Assembly (NCBI GenBank): GCA_003971905.1
Contig: RSEE01000003.1
Location: forward strand, 1,178,001-1,242,000
Origin: Moniliella sp. 'wahieum'
Lineage: Eukaryota > Basidiomycota > Moniliellomycetes > Moniliellales > Moniliellaceae
Direction of reading: 5' to 3'
DNA: 64,000 nucleotides
Part shown: piece by piece, positions 1-10,728 of the stretch
Layout: the number at the start of each line of letters is the position of its first letter
Numbering within the stretch: the stretch's first letter is position 1
Position numbers and translations under genes: made by a program
Notes under the pieces: model-generated
The model's input: the letters and a program-made list of their open reading frames with translations, nothing else
The model's database searches: none
Told to the model about the DNA's origin: nothing

Positions 1-730
1 AGTGCTATAGGGTTCTTGCTCGGCCCTCAAGTTGATCGCAGTGACGCTCTCTTAGTCGGGCGGAGGGGTTCCTTTCGCAAGCATCAACACAGCGCACCCC
101 CTTCCCCTGCTCGCTCCATCTCTCTGCTCTGTGTGTCTCCTGTCTCCTTATTCCTCAGACGTTGCTTGAAAAGATGTGGCTCACCGTTTTGCTTCCACAG
201 GCATCACGTCTTGTTTGAAGGCTCCGCCTCCGTTTAGGAGATGTCCCCGAGTGTTCGCAAATCGTACTCTACTTGTAGTAGTATTGGCATGCTTTGCATT
301 TGAAACCCGGCGGTTTCTACACCCTGAGAGAAGAGCCCCTTATCCCTCTGTCATGTTATACCCCGCGGTTACCGGTTATGCATGATGCATGATGGCATAG
401 ATCGTGAGACCTGAGGAACAGAATTCATGGCGGCCCCAACGCCGCTAGCGCCCGCCGCGCAGACCGAGCACCGAGCGCGCGCGCTGAGTTAGTTGTCTTG
501 GGGCCACTGTGGTAGCTCTGTAAATTATCTAATCGTCCCCGCCTTGCGGCAAGCATTGTGGAAATGAAAGTATGAACTTGGTGATTCGATTATTATCGCC
601 GCACAATGCGGCGGTCTCTCCTGTAGATATAGCTATCGTGGCCAGGCACTCTCCCCACCCAAAACAGCAATGCGCCCCCAGGCTTTTAGCAAGCTATCTC
701 TTTTGCGCTCGCCCACCACCCGCGACCATC
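1..730. other. Left edge and upstream region, no gene recognised
   Basis: No reading frame here resembles a known protein. A small cluster of overlapping ATGCAT/GCATGATG words lies at 378-398. The last part is the 5' flank of the epimerase gene. A 21-codon ORF beginning at 427 is seen but nothing supports it as a gene. Confidence 0.5.
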
Positions 731-1728
731 ATGCCTATTCAACGCACAGCTACCGCTATCGAAGCCTCCAAGGGAGAGCAAAGCCTTCGGATCGAGTTAC
801 GGGGCGCACGAATTGTTTCCTTTGTCAGCCAAGGGCGGGAGGTCCTGTTCATGCCAACGGCGTACTCTTCGGAGTTTGGTGGGATCCCACTCTGTTGCCC
901 TGTCTTTGGAAATCCTCGTGCTTGGCCATCCTGGAGACAAGAAGAAGCCCAAAAGGCAGGCGTGGACCTGGCTACTATGCCGCTCCATGGTTTTGTGCGG
1001 GACATGGATTTTTCCCCACGAGAGCTTAACGAGACTGACGAGCGCGTCACAGTTTCGCTTGGTTTGGAGATGCCTGCCCAGTCAGGGTTTTTTCCGCTGA
1101 GCTTGCAGTATGATGTGTATGTGAATTTCTCTTTGAATCCAACGTCCGACAGGGCCGAAAGAAGTACAGGAATAGTCCTAACCCTCCTCCGTGTCGCAGA
1201 ACAATCGACTGCGGACCTAGTTTGAAGATGAGCCTTTCGGTGTACAATCCCACACACAACGAAATTGGCTTCAATGCTCTTTTCCACACTTACCTTCTTT
1301 CTCCTCCCGGTGAGCGCACAGTCAAGGGATTGCAGGGCAAGTTCTTCGACGCAACCAATTCTTGGCAGGAGGGCTTCAACTCCGAAGAGGCTCTACCAAT
1401 TGATATGGAGAAGGGATCCGATGCTGTCTTCCCTTCCGCGTCTACCGCAGGAAAGAAGACGGTGACATTGCATGATTCACGTGGGGTTGTGCAGGTCTGC
1501 ACCGAGGGAGGGGGGGATGTTACACTGTGGGTTCCGGGTAAAGAATTGCAGCCTGAGTTGGGCATCGGCGCGGCCGATGGGTTTGTCTGTATTGAGCCGG
1601 GCAAATTTGGGTTTGCTCCTGTGCATCCAGGGGAAACGGTAAGTTTGAAGCCGAAGCAAAGAAGAAGTGTGCTAACCGCTACTCACTCTCGACAGTGGAA
1701 AGTGACCCAAACACTCACACCCAATTAA
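731..1728 (+). CDS. Glucose-6-phosphate 1-epimerase (aldose-1-epimerase family, yeast YMR099C type)
   Basis: Predicted to interconvert the alpha and beta anomers of glucose-6-phosphate in the cytosol. Seen: three exons, 731-1116, 1200-1638 and 1696-1728. Intron 1 (1117-1199) has a GTATGT donor and CGCAG acceptor; splicing joins LQYDV to TIDCGPSLKM, the expected beta-strand junction of the family. Intron 2 (1639-1695) has a GTAAGT donor, a GCTAAC branch site and an ACAG acceptor. Family landmarks are GGIPLCCPVFG, the catalytic-histidine motif LPLHGFVRD-like (MPLHGFVRD), the FHTYL strand, and CIEPG with the catalytic glutamate near the end. About 285 residues, the normal size. The start at 731 has a favourable CATC context. 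Intron 2 is 57 nt with no stop in frame, so a retained form would still be translatable. Confidence 0.9.
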
Positions 1729-2799
1729 CGGGGGCGATACGGTATAATTTCATGGAATTACTAAGAAGAAGAAGAAGAGTCGATCATGGGGTACGGGGGT
1801 GAGAAGGGAGAGGGAGACATAGGAGGGAAACACTCGTATGCCACCTAGCGCCAGTAGGGGTGATAATTTGGAATGGGTTCCAGGCAGGTTCGCTCCTGTG
1901 CTCTCCCCCCCACGCGAGATTCGCTGGCCTGAGGCTCCGTAGAAACAGTTATGAGAAGGCGAGCCTGGATGGTACCCGAAGGGGTGAAGCAGTTATCTTA
2001 CAAATATAATGCCAAAACCTTCGTGTCTTGGGTGTGTGGTGCACCGAAGCTTATAGGGACTCGTCCCTGGGCCCATCTCCAACGTAACGAAGGGCAAACA
2101 CTCTTCAAGATTGATTCCAGGGTGGCTCAGCCCCGCTCTAGCTTCAGACCATCTCCGCCCCTACCACCGGCTTTTCCGAATCACCGAGTTTGGCTACCTT
2201 GCTGAACGTGCCATTATTAACTTAATCCTCTCCTCCGTCTCCCCCAGCTGCAGCAGGCCATCAGAGGAGAACTACTACCGTAGCACCTCGTATCACGTCC
2301 ACACGCGAACCAACCACATATTCCACAGCCTCTGAGATCTGAAGTTCAGAGCTCAACCTGTGATGGCTTATGTGATTACCTCGATTTCTCAACAGGCAGA
2401 GATCGTGAAGCGCAAAGGCGCGCATCGCTCATAGGATGCGGCTGTTGCCTGGCATTAAAAGCAGTCATGCCGCCTTGAGTTGGGAGAGTCTGGGTGAGGA
2501 ACGCGCCTCATCGATCATGATCCTTGTATGAACAGCGCAGTATACCACCTGACATGGCATCATCGCGCCGCCTCTACTGCCTCTCTCTCTGTCGTCATTT
2601 CCTGCCTTGATGCTACTATACTAGTCACTGTACCATCCACTTGCCATCCATCAAGTACCCCGGTCTCATTAATAAAACGTTGATTCGCCAGCCTGTGAAG
2701 ACAAGCTACAATGGTACATTGCTTGGTTGCAGTGAATGCTCACTGCTATCCTCCCGGCCTTTGCGGCAGCAGGAGGGTGGTAACAAGAGGAGAGCCAAG
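1729..2799. other. Convergent intergenic region, no gene recognised
   Basis: About 1.07 kb between the epimerase stop and the stop of the inhibitor gene on the other strand. No conserved protein, tRNA or repeat array was seen. Short open frames exist but none resembles a protein family. Confidence 0.5.
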
Positions 2800-3102
2800 C
2801 TACTGCGTGGTAACCTCTTGGTCGGGTTCGATATAGGAGCTGGGGATGCGAGGCAAAAGAGGCATTAGGGTCAGACATCCAGAGATACAGAAAGACATAC
2901 ATATAGGCATGGTCTCCACCAGCAGTGGCCGTGGTCAGGGCGGATACTTTTCCTCAGGAAGCACAGCGGAAAAGCCCTTGAGGATGTCCGAGTCGAACTG
3001 CTGGCGAATGGAGCCGCCCTTGGCTTTGACGTCGGCGATTTCCGTCTCGATGACCTCGGCGGGGGTCTCGGGCTTGAAAATGACCATGTAAGGCTTGCTC
3101 AT
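2800..3102 (-). CDS. PBI2: Proteinase B inhibitor / inhibitor I9-like small protein (Pbi2 type)
   Basis: Small cytosolic protein resembling the propeptide of subtilisin-type proteases; yeast Pbi2 inhibits vacuolar proteinase B and helps vacuole fusion. Exon 1 (3102-2948) reads MSKPYMVIFKPETPAEVIET followed by GGSIRQQFDSDILKGFSAVLPE, the I9 fold core. Unspliced it ends early, but a short second exon (2839-2800) after a CCCCAG acceptor gives SYIEPDQEVTTQ and a stop, the family's expected end (DYIEPD...TQ). With donor GTATCC at 2947 the intron is 108 nt and the protein is 64-65 residues. About a dozen residues before YIEPD appear to be missing relative to relatives, so the donor may be elsewhere or a micro-exon was missed. 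A TATA-like sequence lies about 95 nt upstream. Confidence 0.75.
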
Positions 3103-3465
3103 CGTAAGGGCGAAGAAAGAAACAAGGAGGAGGAGGATGCAAAAAGCAGGGGGGGAGTTGGTGGTGGGTGTGTGGGTGTGGTTGGCTCGCGCTGGCTTTA
3201 TATAGGGGTGGAGCCGATGGGCCCCGTTGATCTTGCAGGGGCACAGCTTCGGTTTTGAGATAAGATCATCGATAAGACTTAGGAGCGCCAGCATGGCTCT
3301 CGATCATGCCATCGCCATCTCATTACCTAATCCAACCCCTGCGGAATTGTGAGCCAACGCCATCCGCCCATTTTTCTCCTCGCCTGCTCCACTTGCCCTC
3401 AAGGTCCTCCAGCTTCAAGGGCTAAACCCTCTCCTCAAGACTTGGCAAACCTATCCTTCCATTGC
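3103..3465. promoter_or_regulatory. Divergent promoter region between PBI2-like gene and TRM1
   Basis: About 360 nt between two divergent starts. Read on the minus strand, TATATAAAG occurs at about 3204-3196, roughly 95 nt upstream of the inhibitor's ATG, a plausible TATA box. No corresponding TATA box is seen toward TRM1, as is usual for a housekeeping gene. Confidence 0.5.
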
Positions 3466-5546
3466 TATGGCGCCCCCCCAAAATGCTCACGCCAGCCGAG
3501 ATGGCGCGCGATTTGGGCGTTGAAATCGCAACGGATGAGGTAGCGTATCGCGAAGGCAGTGCCTTTGTCGTATTCCCCACCGAACCATCTGCCCTCCACC
3601 ACCGGCCGGGGAGGTGCTACTGCAATGGTTGATGGGCAAGGGCCTGATGCAGCAGCCTTTCTCAATCCCGTTCAAGAATTCAACAGAGATTTGTCCATCT
3701 GTGCCATTCGTACCTGGCGCCAAATTGTACAGGCCGAGTACGACGCGCGCCGACGCCGAACCGCTGCGTCGAAAGAAGGAGGGGCGGTCAAAAGCGGTGA
3801 CCTAGACCAGCACCCTGCTCCTGCTTTCACCATTCTCGAAGCCCTTGCTGCCACGGGGCTACGCAGTATTCGCTATGCCAACGAGTTGGACCATGTTGGT
3901 TCCATCCTGGCTAATGATCTCTCTGCGTCAGCCGTTACGGCGATGCGAAGGAATGTAAAACTCAACTCTCTGTCCTCTAACTCCGCGTCGTCCACCCGTC
4001 TAAGCAAGATCACGATCAATGAAGATGACGCCTTGGCTGTCATGTATTCGCACCGCACCAACGACACGGGAAGGTTTGATGTGGTGGATCTTGATCCATA
4101 CGGAAGCGCCTCAGTCTTCCTCGATGGCGCCGTCCAAGCAGTGGCCGATGGGGGACTGTTGTGTGTCACTTGCACGGACTTGGCCGTGTTGGCGGGTGGA
4201 CAGTACCCAGAAAAGTCATTCACTTTGTATGGAGGAATGAACCTCCGTTGTGAGTATAGCCACGAACTAGCGTTGCGTTTGCTGCTTCACGCGATCACTT
4301 CGGCGGCTGCACGGTACGGACGCACCATCCAACCTGTGCTCTCCTTGAGCATTGACTTTTACGTTCGCGTCTTTGTCCGTGTCCACACTTCCGTGGCTGA
4401 AACCAAGCACTTGGCTAGCCAGACCGCAATGGGGTGGACATGCCAGTCTTGCTCCCACACTGCTCACCTTCCATTAGCTCGTGTCCGTGCTGGTCCTGCC
4501 AAAAATGGGGCAAGCCAAATCAAGTTTACTACCGCTGGTCGCCCTCCTGTAGGCTCATCGTGCAGCCTATGTGGTGGAAGCTACCTTTTGTCCGGTCCGT
4601 TTTGGACTGGTCCACTGCATGATCGGGGGTTCTGTGAACGTTTGATTAACGTGGTCCAGCAGGACGAACAGCAATTTGGTACAGCGGGGCGGATCATTGG
4701 CATGGTGGCCACCGCGGCAGATGAGCTGGGTACCGCCCATCAGCCTGATCCGTCCTCTTGGCTTTCACTGGCTAAGCCACCCTCAGTCCCATCTTCGAGG
4801 CCAGGGGAGGTGCAGGATCAGTTTGGGTACTTCAGTACTTCTTCAGAGCGTACTTATTTTACTTCACGTCCAGTTTGGTGGCCCGTTGCTTCCACGGCAC
4901 ATCCGCGCCGTTGGAGATATTTGTTCATGCCCTTCTGCATGCCGGGTATGAAGTGAGTCGATCCCATTGCTGCCGCGGTTCACTCAAAACAAATGCTCCT
5001 CATCACGATGTGCTCGACATTTACCGTTACTGGTTACGCCGGGAGCAGGACGGGTTGACCTGGCCTTATCGCAAGTCTCTCTGTTGGAACGGGACACTGA
5101 GCAGAGCCCAACCTCACTGGCCGCAATCAATGAGCCGCCACCCTCGCTTGTCGGACGAAAGATCGAGATGAGTCGGCGTACCAAAGCCCAGAACGAAAAG
5201 GCGCCAGCTCATATCTTATCCGATACCCCAATCCAAAAAGACTGGAACCTCCCCTAACCCCCAGTCGGATCGGATCCTCCTTCCCCAACTCCCAGGAAGT
5301 GAGGCACCGGCGTCCACTTTGGATGCTATGACCGGGGGCAGTGTGACCGCCACAGGTGAACACTTTCACCGCAAGGTGGGCCCCAAGAAGACGAGGATTG
5401 TGCGATACCAAGAAAACCCGTCGCCCAATTGGGGCCCAGCGACAGCCGCCAAGGTCGGGCGGCGACAGCGGTCCGATCGGCTTGGCTCGAGTGAACCGTG
5501 CCCAACCCATGAAAGAAAGTGTGTGTTCCTTCTCCGCGTGGTCTGA
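3466..5546 (+). CDS. TRM1: tRNA (guanine26-N2)-dimethyltransferase
   Basis: Trm1 uses S-adenosylmethionine to make N2,N2-dimethylguanosine at position 26 of nuclear and mitochondrial tRNAs. Landmarks in order: FLNPVQEFNRDLSI, the SAM-binding LEALAATGLRSIRYA, NDLSASAVTAMRRNVKLN, the FDVVDLDPYGSASVFLD motif, VTCTDLAVLAG and CEYSHELALRLLLHAI, then two CxxC pairs (WTCQSCSHT and CSLCGG). The C-terminal half continues in a second frame (FVHALLHAGYEVSRSHC) and ends with RYQENPSPNWGP, the usual Trm1 tail. About 690 residues if read through. The frame changes near 3600 and 4830 and again between about 5000 and 5370, at places with no good intron, so small sequence errors are likely. The start is ATG 3466 or 3483; the stop near 5546 is approximate. 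Confidence 0.88.
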
Positions 5547-5999
5547 CCCGTACACCTGTGACATGTGACTCCAGGTCCATACAAAAGCGAGCGTAAAGGG
5601 GCGCTGATGCATCCAAAGTACCTATAATGAGAGCGGATAGAACATGGGCATTCCTATTCAAGCTGTCAGGTATACCCCGGAACCCCTCGTGACGCGTGAC
5701 GCGAATATCGACAGTTGAACATTGCATCCATGCGTTCTCCTTCGCCCTAGTTTGCTTGTAAGCGTAGGGCGCAACAGGGCGTAACGCGTACCGTGTGCCG
5801 GGTTTGTTGCAAACAATCTGAAATGTTCGCAGGCATCAGGATCTAACCCTATTTCATTTGGGCGCAATTACCGTTTTGTGATAACCCTACCACAAATCCA
5901 TGCACAACCCTACTGCCTTCCAGCAAGCTTCTGCTGTGGCGCTTGCGACACCAGACGGCCGGAGGCGCGTACGTGTGCAAGCCAGACCAACTGCCGAAT
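5547..5999. other. TRM1-RPS15 spacer
   Basis: About 450 nt holding the 3' flank of TRM1 and the promoter and 5' UTR of RPS15. The transcript must begin before 6000, because the first exon contributes only AT of the start codon. No protein-like frame was seen. Confidence 0.5.
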
Positions 6000-6655
6000 A
6001 TGTGAGTACCTCTTTCCACGCTCGTTCCGGGGGACGCAGGAGAGCTCGCCATATGTGGGTTTGGGGATGATGCCGGGGCGTGTGCTGGTATCGCCCTTGT
6101 GATCTTATCCATCCCGGGCTTTTGTCCGTGTCATGGGAGAAAAGTCGGACATGCGAGGCGTGACTGGGGCTTGAAAGATCTGGGTTGCTAACTTTGCTTG
6201 TGTAGGGACTCTTACGACGCTGCTGAGGCGGCCGCCCTCAAGGCACGCCGGACCTTCAAGAAGTCCTACTACCGCGGTATTGAGCTCTCCAAGCTCCTCG
6301 ACCTGAGCAACGAGGAGTTCATGGGCATTGTGCACGCCCGTGCTCGTCGTCGCTTCCAGCGTGGCCTCAAGCGCAAGCCCATGGGTCTCATCAAGAAGCT
6401 CCGCAAGGCCAAGCAGGAGGCTCCCCCCAACGAGAAGCCCGCCCTTGTCAAGACCCACTTGCGTAACATGATTGTCGTGCCCGAGATGATCGGCTCGGTG
6501 ATTGGGATCTACACTGGCAAGGTCTTTGCCACGGTCGAGATTAAGCCCGAGATGGTCGCCCACTACCTTGGCGAGTTCGCCATGACCTACCTCCCTTCGG
6601 CCCACGGTCGCCTGGTCTCGGTGCCCAGGCTGGCCGCTTCATTCCCCTCAAGTAA
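6000..6655 (+). CDS. RPS15: 40S ribosomal protein uS19 (RPS15)
   Basis: Component of the head of the small ribosomal subunit, near the decoding site and the A-site finger. Coding exon 1 is only AT (6000-6001). The intron 6002-6205 has a GTGAGT donor, a GCTAAC branch site at about 6187 and a TGTAG acceptor. Exon 2 starts G-GAC, so the start codon is split AT/G and the protein begins [20 protein letters not shown]. Conserved blocks follow: [59 protein letters not shown]. At 6610-6612 one base, apparently a C, is missing: restoring the frame gives [17 protein letters not shown] and a stop at 6653-6655, the exact family C-terminus. An essential gene cannot be broken here, so this is a sequence error. 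About 150 residues. Confidence 0.93.
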
Positions 6656-7053
6656 AGGGGCGGCTTCTGTCATGGATTTGGGCCATCATCCATCCTCGCT
6701 GGAGTTGTGCATCTTGTTGGCGTCTCGTTGACGGCGCTATGCACCCTTCTCACCGCGGCTCACCTAAAAGTGTTGGTACCACACCAATATATGTACCCGC
6801 ATGATGCATGACCCTCCATCAGGCTCCTTCGAGTAGTTGCGTTATATCGTTGCTGTAGCAAATGATCTTGCGTCTACGCCACGACCAGATAACTTGAGAT
6901 GTATACGGGAGTAAGGTTGACTATGTGCGAGTCATTTGCATAGCAAAGGGTAAGGGCACTCCATCTTATGCAAAGGCCTTATCCGCGTTTAACAATCAGT
7001 GCATATCACGTTTCGAACAGGTAGATTTAATAATGACGAGTAAGCTAGACGAA
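6656..7053. other. RPS15-tRNA-Ala spacer
   Basis: About 400 nt, 3' flank of RPS15 and 5' flank of the tRNA. A GCATGATGCATG word cluster lies at about 6799-6810. No gene was seen. Confidence 0.5.
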
Positions 7054-7125
7054 GGGCGGATAGCTCAGGGGTAGAGCGCTTGCTTAGCATGCATGAGGTC
7101 CGGGGTTCAATTCCCTGTTCGTCCA
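7054..7125 (+). tRNA. tRNA-Ala (anticodon AGC), no intron
   Basis: 72 nt with a complete cloverleaf. Acceptor GGGCGGA pairs with TTCGTCC (with G-T pairs), discriminator A at 7125. The D arm is GCTC...GAGC, the anticodon loop TTAGCAT carries AGC at 7086-7088, and the T arm has GGTTCAATTCC. One T-T mismatch sits in the anticodon stem. The B box is close to consensus. Confidence 0.93.
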
Positions 7126-7506
7126 TTCTTTTGACTCGTTACGCGTTCTTTTGCGAAGAACGGTTTCACATCGATTCATTTCCGTGTATGGCATCCTGTG
7201 ACAATGTGGACTGTGCAAAGAAATGCGGCTCAGGAGTGCTCTGTGTTTCATACGGGTCTGGACGTTTGACAACTGGGACATAACGATGGCCTTGAAGCTA
7301 ACAGGGGATCATGGAACCGTATGATTGACGGAGAGAAAAGGCGCCAGGTAGGATAAGGCAGGAGGTACAAGAATGGTCAAGAGGAAGCGTAGGTGCAGTC
7401 CTTTCCATGCTGGCCATCGGGAGCCATCGGGAGCCGACCCCCACATAGAAGGAGTCCCAGCCGGAGGACCGCGTCGTTGGTCAAATCTACAGAAGCAGAA
7501 ACCAGA
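7126..7506. other. tRNA-Ala to PEX7 spacer
   Basis: About 380 nt holding the 3' flank of the tRNA and the 3' UTR of PEX7. Nothing else was recognised. Confidence 0.45.
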
Positions 7507-8750
7507 TCAAGGGGTCGCGTTCCAGATCTGTACAGTACTGTCCCACGCGGTAGTGGCCACCTTGTTGGGTGTGAATAGTGCCCAGGACGCCCCATGACAA
7601 ACTCCGTGTGGCCAGTGTGGATTTTGAGCAAGGGATTGCCCCCCGAGGTGTCGCGGGTGAGGCAGAGACCCCAGGCGCCTGCAACGCAGACGCCGATGGG
7701 AGTAAATTTCCACCCGGTGCTCCTGGCGGAGGGGCGGCTGCTGCGTTTCCAAATGCGGGCCGTCATGTCATATCCTCCCGAGACAAGAATGTCAGCCGAG
7801 TGGGGGGACCAAGCGACTGTGCGAACAGCGTACTCGTGGCCACTAAGCACACCGGTCGGAGCACTGGAGGCAGCTGAGTTGCGCAAATCGTACACCTTGA
7901 CCATACGATCAGTAGCACCTGTGGCAATCGTCATAGGCCGGTACTTGTTCCAATCAAGCGATAAGACTTCACCCCCGACATGCAGTTGAGCTGCTGGTCG
8001 TGCCGGGGGTGCGCCAAGCCCACCCCCCGTACGCGTGTCAAACAAGCGCACGTACCCATCCCCGCACGCCGAGGCAAATACGGTAGGGGTATGAGGGGAC
8101 CACTTGGCTGCGTACACACACCCTCCATGGGCGGTGAACGAGGCAACCGAGTTAGGCTGCTCGGGATGCCAGACGCGCACGCTGGCGTCCCATGAGGAAG
8201 TGAGGAAGAGCTGCTTGTTGAGATTGTTCCAATCCATGCCAAATACTTCTCTGGAATGCTCATGCCATGCGCGAACCGGGTGGTCCCGCAAGTTAATATC
8301 CCATAGGTGTACCCTTCCATCGCCTGCAGCCGTAGCGACCTGGTTCTCATGGGCTTCGCTCCAGGCAACAGCATACAGACCATCCTGGGTGTCAAACGCA
8401 TTCTCAATCCTTGCTCCTGCCGCAACAGATGGCGCAGCACCAGGAGGCGTGGGCGCTACACCAACGATGTGTAGCCGCCCATTGCCCACCAGACCATAGT
8501 TGGCAGCCCCGGCAGTGGCGAGACGGCCTTCAAAGAAGGGGCTCCAGGCAACTGCATACCCGGCAAATCCAGGAGTGGGGAGGACGGTGGTGCCAGGGGG
8601 AACAGGTGCTCTGCGCGAGAGTAGCAGGTGGTGGCTTGAGGGAAGCAGCTGTACCCCGGGGGGCGGAGGGCCGGGAGGAATGGCGGAGGCCACTGGGTTA
8701 ACCCCTGGTGGTCCACCGACCGGGCGTGCGGGAGGAGGCGGGCGGGACAT
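7507..8750 (-). CDS. PEX7: Peroxisomal targeting signal 2 receptor Pex7 (WD40)
   Basis: Pex7 binds PTS2-bearing proteins in the cytosol and, with a Pex20/Pex5-type co-receptor, delivers them to the peroxisome. After a proline-rich N-terminus of about 55 residues comes the diagnostic GYAVAWSPFFEGRLATAGA...NYGLVGNGRL, then WD repeats: VHLWDINLRDHP, EVFGMDWNNLNKQLFLTSSWD, VRVWHPEQP, FASACGDGYVRLFDTR, LSLDWNKY, MVKVYDLR, AVRTVAWSPHSADILVSGGYD. The last repeat is in another frame: at 7590-7593 a G run looks one base short, and restoring it turns TEFVMG into TEFVMGASWALFTPNKVATT and ends DSTVQIWNATP with a stop at 7507. An insert between the last two repeats (about 7620-7730) is longer than usual. 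About 415 residues. Confidence 0.92.
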
Positions 8751-9592
8751 GGCGTACGACGCTTGTGATGAGTGTCGGTCGGATGCGGAGATAGAGGCGG
8801 GAAAGTGTGAGGCTCCAATACCTGACGGCAGTAGCGAGATGGGCGGGGACGAGGATGGCAGAGCAGGAAAGGCGCTGGAGGTGTTGGCTTGCCTTCAACG
8901 CCCGATTCTCCCCACCACCGGCTTGCAGGCGGGGCTAGCCGGATTTGTTCCCATCAGAGACTGGCCTGGTGGCACCGCTGGGATTAATGACGTTGTGCTC
9001 GCCTGAGAAAATTTGATTTGTTCAACTCGCGATGCCTTCTTCTAAGCCCACAATCCGTCCGCACCGACTCATCGTCACCGCCTCACCAGTCTCGTCCTCA
9101 GCCTGAGCTGCAGGGCAGCGTCTTCTGAACCCTCAGCATCTTCCGCACCATCAGCAGCAGCAGCAGCATCACCATCGGCGTCATCAGCATCATCACCACC
9201 ATCATCAGCGTCATCTACACACTACACCTTGCGCAGGGCCAGCATGCTCCTAGTAGAACCCCTTTCACACTAGAGGCGATCGTCCACCGGGAAAGGGCGA
9301 GAAGACATATGGCATCATCACAAGAGGCTAAACTGGTTATTGTGCTACACCATGGAAAGTCGAGCAGGTATATGAACGCAAGTAGAGGGAGAATACAGCA
9401 ATGCGAATGGTGCCATCCCCTCCAACGGGACCGGAGTACTTGGAGGGGCAAGTGGTAACGCCATTATATGCCCGTACCCCCGAAGGATCGGGCGACTTGA
9501 GTACGGGCGTAGTCCTGCTCCAGCGCCGCCCAGCGCTTGGCAAACCAGTCGCAAAGTGTGGCTCCTCCCGAGCAGCAACACCAACCCCCATG
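8751..9592. other. PEX7-syntaxin spacer with CAG/CAT-type repeats
   Basis: About 840 nt between the PEX7 start and the syntaxin stop, both on the minus strand. It contains an interrupted trinucleotide-like tract (CAG, CAT and CAC units) at about 9150-9215. A 24-codon ORF beginning at 9032 was noted but has no support. Confidence 0.5.
9150..9215. repeat. Interrupted CAG/CAT/CAC trinucleotide tract
   Basis: A run of CAG units followed by mixed CAT, CAC and CAG triplets. It lies outside any recognised coding exon, in the upstream flank of PEX7 and the 3' flank of the syntaxin gene. Confidence 0.8.
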
Positions 9593-10728
9593 TCAAAGAG
9601 TAGAAAGGGAGAGGGAGCGGCGTTCGTTGGTCTTGTTGTCATTGTTGTCGTTGCTATGGCTCTTGCACATTCCATTTCCGCAGATGGCCCCAATGACAGC
9701 AATGATGATGATGATGATCAGAACCACGCAGATGCTAAAGAGGTGTCAGTTTCTTCAAAGGAGCACAGCTGAGGACAGTATACACACATGAAGCAGATCT
9801 TGCGCTTTTTCCGGGCGCCGCGAGCTGAAGTGACTGCTTTCGTTGTATGGTCATGCCCAGTCTCCATGTTCTGATATGTGTTTTGGGCGTTGGCGGTGAT
9901 CATGTCCACCTGCTCATCTGCTCCGACAGCAGCACGTCCACATCATTAAACAGCTGCGCCAGCTCAGCCATTGTCTCTTCGATCTTGCGAATCTCGGCAT
10001 GACGTCTTGGACTTGTCGCAAAGCATTGGTCGCTTCGCCATGGCGATTGCTGCTCATAAGGCCTGGGTAAAGACGCCCCCACTGCCCTCGAGAGCAGCCT
10101 CCACCTCTTCCTGGCTAGCGTCGGGCTTGATTACACGGAACTGGCGCTCAGCCCGGGACGCAGCTTGCCGCGATACGAGGACTCGAGCTCCGTGTAACGC
10201 TGCACATGGCTCTTAAACTTGGTCCGCAATGCCGCTACTTGGCTCTCTTGAGTTTGGCGATCGCGCCGCCCGGGAGGCGGTTAGCTTTGGTGGCCAGCAC
10301 CTGGATCTTACTCTTGGTCGCGCTCGACAGTTGTCGCGCAGTGGACGAGGCAGCGTCAACATCCTGCTGTGCCATGCGCTGGGAGTCGTCATCCAAGTTG
10401 GACAGGCTGGCGTCTTGGGCGCGTTGCACGCGCGCAATCGCATCGTCCATGGCGGACAAGGCATTCTGCACCTCGGTCACTTCATCCCAGAACGATCGGG
10501 TCGGGTCTGGCTTAATCGACGTGAGCTCATATGTACTTTCCCCAGGGGCTGAGAGGGAAATGCGCGACTCGTACTTGGACTCATCGGCAGGGGCATAGCC
10601 ATATCCACCATAGCCGTACGAAGAGGAGTCCTCGTGGTAGCCGTCACCAGAAACGGATGGTAGTCCGACTGGGTGTATCCCACGCCGCTGGGGCCGTTGC
10701 GGATGCCGGCAAGGCGGTCGCGTGCCAT
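9593..10728 (-). CDS. SSO1: Plasma-membrane t-SNARE, syntaxin of the Sso1/2 type
   Basis: Qa-SNARE acting in exocytosis with Sec9 and Snc. Start MARDRLAGIRNG at 10728. Tyr/Gly-rich N-terminus (GYGGYGY), Habc-like helices (SFWDEVTEVQNALSAMDDAI; HVQRYTELESSYRGKLR; RQFRVIKPDASQEEVEAAL), SNARE motif RHAEIRKIEETMAELAQLFNDVDVL with the ionic-layer glutamine region, then ARKKRKICF and a membrane anchor. Intron 9787-9735 (GTGTGT donor, TTTAG acceptor) joins KICF to IICVVLIIIIIIAVIGAICG, a convincing transmembrane helix; unspliced, the anchor is lost. A tail of about 28 residues follows on the far side, longer than usual. The frame changes by one base near 10650, 10262, 10150 and 9920, none with intron signals, so missing bases are likely. 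No intact alternative frame exists. Confidence 0.87.

Noticed and set aside
6600-6731. Longer C-terminus of RPS15 in the unshifted frame, to 6731
   Set aside because: The other frame gives GRFIPLK and a stop exactly where every uS19 protein ends, so the extension is an artefact of one missing base.
9340-9590. Minus-strand text DWFAKRWAALEQDYARTQ downstream of the syntaxin stop
   Set aside because: Only about 27 residues before a stop and no partner exon; treated as 3' UTR.
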